Source of the DNA: Prevotellaceae bacterium
GTDB lineage: Bacteria; Bacteroidota; Bacteroidia; Bacteroidales; Bacteroidaceae
Reading direction: 5' to 3'
Assembly: GCA_021153165.1 (NCBI GenBank)
Contig: JAGKTZ010000021.1
Span: 1-34,618, forward strand
Length of the DNA stretch: 34,618 nt
The notes under the pieces were generated by a model. It was not told the DNA's origin. It worked only from the letters and a program-made list of their open reading frames with translations, and ran no database searches. Each line of letters starts with the position of its first letter. Position 1 is the stretch's first letter. Position numbers and translations under genes: made by a program. Shown here piece by piece: positions 29,893 to 34,618 of the stretch.

Positions 29893-31362
29893 ATGGAACT
29901 CCACAACGACAATATACAAATGTCTATCGAGGAATATCTCGACCAGGACGAAAAGAAAGATCTCTTAAGGCTTTTGACCGCAGGTTCGGTAGATGATGGT
30001 AAGTCTACGCTAATCGGTCGTTTGCTTTTCGACTCGAAAAAATTGTACGAGGACCAACTCTCGGCACTCGAACGCGACTCGCAACGTGTGGGCAATGCCG
30101 GAGCGGGACAAATAGACTATGCCCTGTTGCTCGATGGGCTAAAGGCTGAGCGCGAACAGGGTATCACGATCGACGTGGCCTACCGCTATTTCTCGACCAA
30201 TAAGCGCAAATTTATCATTGCCGATACACCGGGGCACGAGCAGTACACACGCAATATGATCACGGGCGGTTCGACGGCCAATTTGGCTATCATCCTGGTC
30301 GATGCACGTACGGGTGTCATCACGCAGACCCGACGCCACACATTCTTGTGCTCACTCCTTGGCATCAAGCACGTGGTCTTGGCGGTCAACAAAATGGACT
30401 TGGTGGATTTCTCTCAGCAGGTCTTTGATGGCATCGTTGCAGACTACAAACAATTCCTGACGCAGTTGGTCGCAGAGAATGCTTCGCTCTCAATCCCCAA
30501 CGTCACCTGTTTCCCACTGTCGGCTCTCGAGGGCGACAACGTTGTCGAGCGCTCTTGTCGTACGCCTTGGTACGAAGGCCCTGCTTTGTTGGACTATATC
30601 GAGACGGTCCAGGTGGTCGACGAACACAGATTCGACGAATTCCGCTTCCCCGTGCAGTATGTACTCCGCCCCAACTTGGATTTCCGCGGCTTCTGTGGCA
30701 AAGTGGCTTCGGGTGTGGTGAGAAAGGGGGATGAGGTGATGGCACTGCCGTCGGGCAAGCGTAGCCGAGTGAAAAGCATTGTGACCTACGATGGAGACTT
30801 GGACTATGCTTTCCCTCCTCAAAGCATCACGATACAATTGGAAGACGAAATAGACATATCGCGCGGCGAAATGATAGTACATCCCGACTGCTTGCCTCAT
30901 ATAGGTCGCCAGTTCGAGAGTATGCTTGTGTGGATGGACGAAACGCCGATGGATCGTAGCAAGTCCTTCTATTTGAAGCACGGCACGAATACCACGCGCT
31001 GTCGCTTGGATCAAATCAAATATCGTGTGAATGTCAACACCATGGAGCGTACCGAGGCTGATCACCTTGAACTCAACGAAATCGGTAGCGTGGCTGTCCA
31101 GACGTCCAAGGAACTCTTCTTCGATATCTATCACCACAACAAGGCGACTGGTGCTTTTGTCTTGATCGATCCTATCACCAATAATACATCGGCGGTAGGT
31201 ATGATCGCGGCACCCCTGACACAGGGCGACCTTGTCGGCACAGAAGATCTGCCTGTGCTCGATTTGGGCAAACTGGGTATCGCACCCGAGCATCGAGAAG
31301 CGGTGCGCAGGGCTGTCAGCGAATTGTCGCGCCAGGGTTTCCAAGTGCGGGTGGTCGAATGA
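29893..31362 (+). CDS. cysN: Sulfate adenylyltransferase large subunit CysN (GTPase)
   Basis: A 489-residue EF-Tu-like GTPase partner of CysD; GTP hydrolysis drives APS synthesis. G motifs: GSVDDGKST (31-39), DTPGHEQYTRNM (111-122) and NKMD (166-169). Two beta-barrel domains follow. There is no fused APS kinase, in keeping with the separate cysC. It is the last gene of the cluster, followed by a terminator at 31460. Confidence 0.97.
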   Translation: MELHNDNIQMSIEEYLDQDEKKDLLRLLTAGSVDDGKSTLIGRLLFDSKKLYEDQLSALERDSQRVGNAGAGQIDYALLLDGLKAEREQGITIDVAYRYFSTNKRKFIIADTPGHEQYTRNMITGGSTANLAIILVDARTGVITQTRRHTFLCSLLGIKHVVLAVNKMDLVDFSQQVFDGIVADYKQFLTQLVAENASLSIPNVTCFPLSALEGDNVVERSCRTPWYEGPALLDYIETVQVVDEHRFDEFRFPVQYVLRPNLDFRGFCGKVASGVVRKGDEVMALPSGKRSRVKSIVTYDGDLDYAFPPQSITIQLEDEIDISRGEMIVHPDCLPHIGRQFESMLVWMDETPMDRSKSFYLKHGTNTTRCRLDQIKYRVNVNTMERTEADHLELNEIGSVAVQTSKELFFDIYHHNKATGAFVLIDPITNNTSAVGMIAAPLTQGDLVGTEDLPVLDLGKLGIAPEHREAVRRAVSELSRQGFQVRVVE

Positions 31363-31459
31363 CAAGTCTATAGATATTTCGGATAAACCTAAAGAGAAGT
31401 GTACCCATGATGAAGCGACTTTCAAAGGTCGGATGGGGCAAAGAATAAGTATTTGGTGA

Positions 31460-31492
31460 AGAGTTCGGTGGTGCACCGGACTCTTACTTTTT
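31460..31492 (+). terminator. Terminator of the cys operon
   Basis: AGAGTTCGGT and ACCGGACTCT (31460-31484) pair with one wobble around a 5-nt loop, followed by TACTTTTT. It starts 97 nt after the cysN stop. Confidence 0.8.
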
Positions 31493-31581
31493 ACTCCCGA
31501 AGGACGACCTCAAAAGTTGCATAAATTTTGACAAAATGATTTTTCATTCTAGGAGAGAAAAAACCTGTTTTCAGAGACGAA

Positions 31582-31695
31582 TTTTCAAAAAATCAAGACC
31601 TCGGTAGAAAAAACCAAGACCTTTTTCAAAAAAGGTTAGACCTTTTTTCAACGAAACGGCGCAAAATTTTCACAAAGTCTTGACTTTTTCAGACA
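31582..31695. repeat. AT-rich hairpin-module cluster C
   Basis: Holds four related modules, among them CCAAGACCTTTTTC, AAAAAAGGTTAGACCTTTTTTC (core 31627-31652) and AAGTCTTGACTTTTTC. The core is a near-perfect 8-bp stem with loop TTAGA and T runs, so it could terminate transcription in both directions. The rest of the 31363-32011 gap is AT-rich with no recognised gene. Confidence 0.6.
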
Positions 31696-31936
31696 AAATC
31701 TTCTCGTTTTTTTGGCAGAAAAGGCGTTTTTGTGTTCCAAACTACCACAAAAGTGGCGAAAAATGTTCTATATTTCCTGAAATTTCAGAAAAACTAGTCG
31801 TTCAAAACTCGCGCAGACGCCACCCATCTGTTTTTTGTTTTCAAATACGCGATTCTCGAGGCATTAGTTGGCCCCTTATCCCACTTCTTTTTTCGTTAGG
31901 AAATGAAACATATCTTCGCTTTTTAGGCGCAAATAT

Positions 31937-31957
31937 CAAAGATAATATGTAACTTTG
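31937..31957. promoter_or_regulatory. Back-to-back -7 boxes upstream of dut
   Basis: CAAAGATA (31937-31944, TATCTTTG on the minus strand) and TAACTTTG (31950-31957) face away from each other across 5 nt. The rightward box is suitably placed for dut, 55 nt before its ATG. No -33 TTTG is evident for either, and the leftward one has no gene. Confidence 0.4.
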
Positions 31958-32011
31958 TACCTTTCACAGAGTGGGCTTATCCCTGAGCCTATACAAAGCG
32001 TCATAAATAAT

Positions 32012-32446
32012 ATGAAAATCAAAATAATAAATAATTCGCACCACCCCCTGCCAAAGTATGCTACCGCAGACAGTGCAGGCATGGATTTGCGCGCAAATCT
32101 GGATGAGCCAATCACGCTGGCTCCTATGGAACGTAGATTGATACCGACAGGATTGCATATAGCCCTGCCCGCAGGATATGAAGCACAGGTGCGTCCACGT
32201 TCGGGCCTAGCACTGAAACATGGCATAGGTGTGCTCAACTCGCCTGGTACTATCGATGCAGACTATCGAGGTGAAATAGGCGTGATATTGGTCAATCTGT
32301 CGCAGGTGCCCTTTGTGGTGCAAGATGGAGAACGTATCGCACAGATGGTGATAGCTCGCCACGAAACTGCTGAATGGGAATTGGTGGAAACGCTTGACGA
32401 GACAGAGCGAGGGGCTGGAGGATTCGGTCATACGGGTAAGGACTAA
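32012..32446 (+). CDS. dut: dUTP diphosphatase
   Basis: A 144-residue trimeric dUTPase that hydrolyses dUTP to dUMP and pyrophosphate. The start at the ATG at 32012 is preferred because the upstream extension lacks family similarity and overlaps the promoter region. All five family motifs are present: ADSAGMDLRAN, RPRSGLALKHGI, GTIDADYRGEIGVILVN, GERIAQMVI, and RGAGGFGHTGKD. In the last motif His replaces the more usual Ser of GFGSTG. It lies 91 nt before the TPR gene. Confidence 0.96.
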   Translation: MKIKIINNSHHPLPKYATADSAGMDLRANLDEPITLAPMERRLIPTGLHIALPAGYEAQVRPRSGLALKHGIGVLNSPGTIDADYRGEIGVILVNLSQVPFVVQDGERIAQMVIARHETAEWELVETLDETERGAGGFGHTGKD

Positions 32447-32537
32447 AAATTCGTTGACGCATTAAATCTCTGTTTGAAAGGATTTTTCGTATTTTAGATT
32501 TTACGTAGTAATAGCAAGACTTTGTGCCCTTGTGTAT

Positions 32538-34496
32538 ATGAGAAAGGTTTTGACATCAAGACGCCTATGTATGTTGGTTGATACCCTCTTGACAATTTTC
32601 TTGTTGGGAGGTGCTGTCGCCTGTGTATCACCTCGTGAGCAGGAGGCTACGTCTGCTTTTGGACAAGCTTCACGCATAGAGATGGTCAAAGTAGATGAGC
32701 AGGGACGATTGTTTGATAAATTGTTCTTGGAAGCAATAAGTCAAGGCTTGTCTGGTAATAATGATGCGAAATTCGCTCTGCTCTGTGAAATACAAAGGAT
32801 GGTGCCCGAAACTCCCGAAGTAAATTATGAATTGGCTCAAATGCTACGAGGAAATAGCGCTTTAGCCAATGATGCTATGTTAGGCACACCAAGCACTTTG
32901 TTGAGGAAGGCGTTGATCAAGTTGCCCGAACATCGCGGCATGCGAATGGACTTGTTGCGCCAGTTGCTGGACGAGGGAAACTATGATGAAGCCTTGTTGG
33001 AATGTGATACGTTGCAGAAAAATAAGTATACGGAAGAAGTAGCTACCATCCAATATACGCTGTATAATATCTCGCACAATTACAAAAAGGCTTATGAGGT
33101 GGTCGAGGAAATCTTGCGCCGTGGAGGTGATGATGAGGAGTGGGGAAATTCGCTGATGCAAATATTGAAACAATGCGGCGATGCGGATTTTGCACTGAAG
33201 AAGGCACAGGAGCGCCATGAGGCAAATCCTGATGACATCAGTGCTGCAATGGCATATATAGAGGTGTTGATGGTTTATGGTGAACTGGAAAAAGGAAGTC
33301 AACTGTGCGGAGAACTTTTGAAAAAATATCCCGATGATGTTGGCATATTGACAGAGGAAATATATTGCATATTGTATCGAAAAGATGCTTCTCCCGCCGC
33401 ACAAGAAAAGGTAAAAAACTATTTGCAAAATCCTCAAGGGATAGGCGAATACAAAGCTGTGTTTACAGATCTTTATCCTCAGGTGCTGTATGAGTCGAGT
33501 GGCGACCACGAGGCGCTGAATCGGAAAATTGAAGAATATTTGACATTGGCACTTTCTGTGAAGCAAACGAGTGCGGGACTGTATAGATATTTGATCAATA
33601 GACTTGACATGGATCAAGCAGTGAAGGATAGCGTGGTAGCACAAATGCCTGCCGATGGGGACGAGGATTCGCGCAATGCGCACTGGTATGATTTTTACAG
33701 TGAAGTCATCGCTGATAGAAAAAGTAGAGGCGTACACCCATTGCTGGATTTGGATTCTGTCAACGTCGTTTATGAAAAATATTTGGAATTGAGTCCAGAG
33801 GATGAAAGAATCCGCTTCAAATTGTTGCAGAACTACGTGGCAAATGACGAGGCGGATGCCTTGCGCAGAATATGTATAGAGGGGATAAAATATGGTGAGA
33901 ACGTGGCTATGTATGGTTATTATGGTGCGATGTGTTATTTGCAGAAAGGTGAAGACGATCAAGCCCTCGCCCTATTGAATCAGGCAGTCAGTGCTGGCAA
34001 GGAGGAGGAATATCCACGTGTGATGTCTACGTTGTATCGTTTGATAGGTGATTTGGAATTTCAGAAAGATAACAAGGTGGCAGCTATAGCAGCCTATGAA
34101 AAAGGTATGGATCTGTATCCCTATGATGCGCTTATGGCTAATAATTTAGCTTATGCAATATATGAGAACCCTGACTCGCTACAGCGTGCAGAGGACTTGG
34201 TCCTTTTATCACTTGATATAGATCCAGATCAATATAATACTTGGGATACGTATGCTTGTGTGTTGTATAATAAAGGCGAATACCTGAAGGCAAAAGATGC
34301 TATAGACAAAGCCTTGGAGTTGATGAAAGACGAAGATTCGTCTGCATCGTTCTATCTGCATGCCGGAGATATTTATTTCAAATTAGGCAAAAAAAACGAG
34401 GCTCTGAAATTCTGGAGAAAAGCTTTACAGATATCAACAGAAGACGACGATATTTCGGCGATAAGAAAAAGAATCAGCACGCAGCGTCTGCCATAG
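32538..34496 (+). CDS. Tetratricopeptide-repeat protein, probably secreted or lipoprotein
   Basis: A 652-residue protein from the ATG at 32538; the frame also extends to a GTG at 32532. A hydrophobic N-terminal segment (LVDTLLTIFLLGGAVAC) looks like a signal peptide, and the following Cys could be a lipidation site, though AVAC is a weak lipobox. The rest is helical with TPR-like units throughout; the clearest are near the C-terminus (RLIGDLEFQKDNKVAAIAAYEKGMDLYP, then ANNLAYAIYE, YACVLYNKGEYLKAKDAIDKAL, and YFKLGKKNEALKFWRKAL). TPR arrays bind partner proteins; the partner is unknown. The dut-TPR pairing is, from memory, conserved in Bacteroidales. Confidence 0.9.
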   Translation: MRKVLTSRRLCMLVDTLLTIFLLGGAVACVSPREQEATSAFGQASRIEMVKVDEQGRLFDKLFLEAISQGLSGNNDAKFALLCEIQRMVPETPEVNYELAQMLRGNSALANDAMLGTPSTLLRKALIKLPEHRGMRMDLLRQLLDEGNYDEALLECDTLQKNKYTEEVATIQYTLYNISHNYKKAYEVVEEILRRGGDDEEWGNSLMQILKQCGDADFALKKAQERHEANPDDISAAMAYIEVLMVYGELEKGSQLCGELLKKYPDDVGILTEEIYCILYRKDASPAAQEKVKNYLQNPQGIGEYKAVFTDLYPQVLYESSGDHEALNRKIEEYLTLALSVKQTSAGLYRYLINRLDMDQAVKDSVVAQMPADGDEDSRNAHWYDFYSEVIADRKSRGVHPLLDLDSVNVVYEKYLELSPEDERIRFKLLQNYVANDEADALRRICIEGIKYGENVAMYGYYGAMCYLQKGEDDQALALLNQAVSAGKEEEYPRVMSTLYRLIGDLEFQKDNKVAAIAAYEKGMDLYPYDALMANNLAYAIYENPDSLQRAEDLVLLSLDIDPDQYNTWDTYACVLYNKGEYLKAKDAIDKALELMKDEDSSASFYLHAGDIYFKLGKKNEALKFWRKALQISTEDDDISAIRKRISTQRLP

Positions 34497-34615
34497 TAGA
34501 AAGGATAGAGTATTGAGTAGGAACGTTAATCACTTTTGTAAAAAGTAAGACTCCTATCCAGCAGTTGTAGACGGATAAAAAAAATAATAGATAATACAAA
34601 ATAAATAGAGCAACT

Positions 34616-34618
34616 ATG
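34616..34618 (+). other. Possible start codon of the next gene
   Basis: The window ends exactly in CAACTATG after an AT-rich leader that follows the TPR gene by about 120 nt, which looks like the beginning of the next gene in the same direction. Nothing of the product is visible. Confidence 0.3.

Noticed and set aside
32880..33962. 360-aa minus-strand ORF rich in Ile and Phe
   Set aside because: A shadow of the TPR gene; the hydrophobic look comes from reading Lys/Glu codons in reverse.

Overview
The window looks like chromosomal DNA of a Bacteroidales bacterium that has a type IX secretion system (T9SS), most likely of the Prevotellaceae or Porphyromonadaceae. The basis is a complete PorP-K-L-M-N order, two secreted proteins with type A T9SS sorting tails, PorX, and many Bacteroidetes-type -7 boxes (TAnnTTTG). 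The species is not identifiable from this alone. No rRNA, tRNA, CRISPR array, transposase or phage gene was seen.

Layout. 1-3942 (-): the visible part of a large GH33 sialidase whose last codons lie beyond the left edge. 3943-4568: a long intergenic region with the sialidase promoter and a leftward small-RNA-like unit (promoter plus two intrinsic terminators). 4569-6326 (+): a methyltransferase-like protein, a PduO-type cobalamin adenosyltransferase homologue and a DUF2795 protein, with two tandem copies of a roughly 100-bp quasi-palindromic repeat between the last two. 6371-12818 (+): the T9SS core operon porP-gldK-gldL-gldM-gldN, closed by a strong terminator; porP is short at its 3' end and gldL has a long acidic insert. 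13200-16571 (-): upp and topoisomerase IV subunit A. 16842-17669 (-): a secreted protein with two similar halves. 17756-20164 (-): a multidomain T9SS cargo protein. 20165-20928: intergenic, with a third copy of the repeat. 20929-25259 (-): porX followed by a Ca2+-type P-ATPase. 25260-25799: intergenic, with a second promoter-plus-terminator mini-unit and a near-perfect promoter for the next operon. 25800-31362 (+): a sulfate uptake and activation operon, cysQ, SLC13 transporter, cysC, cysD, cysN. 31363-32011: intergenic. 32012-34496 (+): dut and a TPR protein, followed by a probable start codon at the right edge.

How it fits together. The outer- and inner-membrane core of the T9SS (PorP/K/L/M/N), its response regulator PorX and two probable cargo proteins lie within 25 kb. 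GldL-GldM is the proton-driven motor, PorK-PorN the periplasmic ring, and cargo carries the C-terminal sorting domain. The cys cluster makes APS (CysDN) and PAPS (CysC) and clears PAP (CysQ), but no cysH or sulfotransferase is in the window, so the use of PAPS is open.

Points most worth a second look: the two mini-transcription units at 4197-4351 and 25546-25627, the C-terminally short PorP, the acidic and Ala/Val/Pro-rich insertion in GldL, the missing cofactor loops in the two proteins at 4569-5743, and two families of short intergenic repeats.
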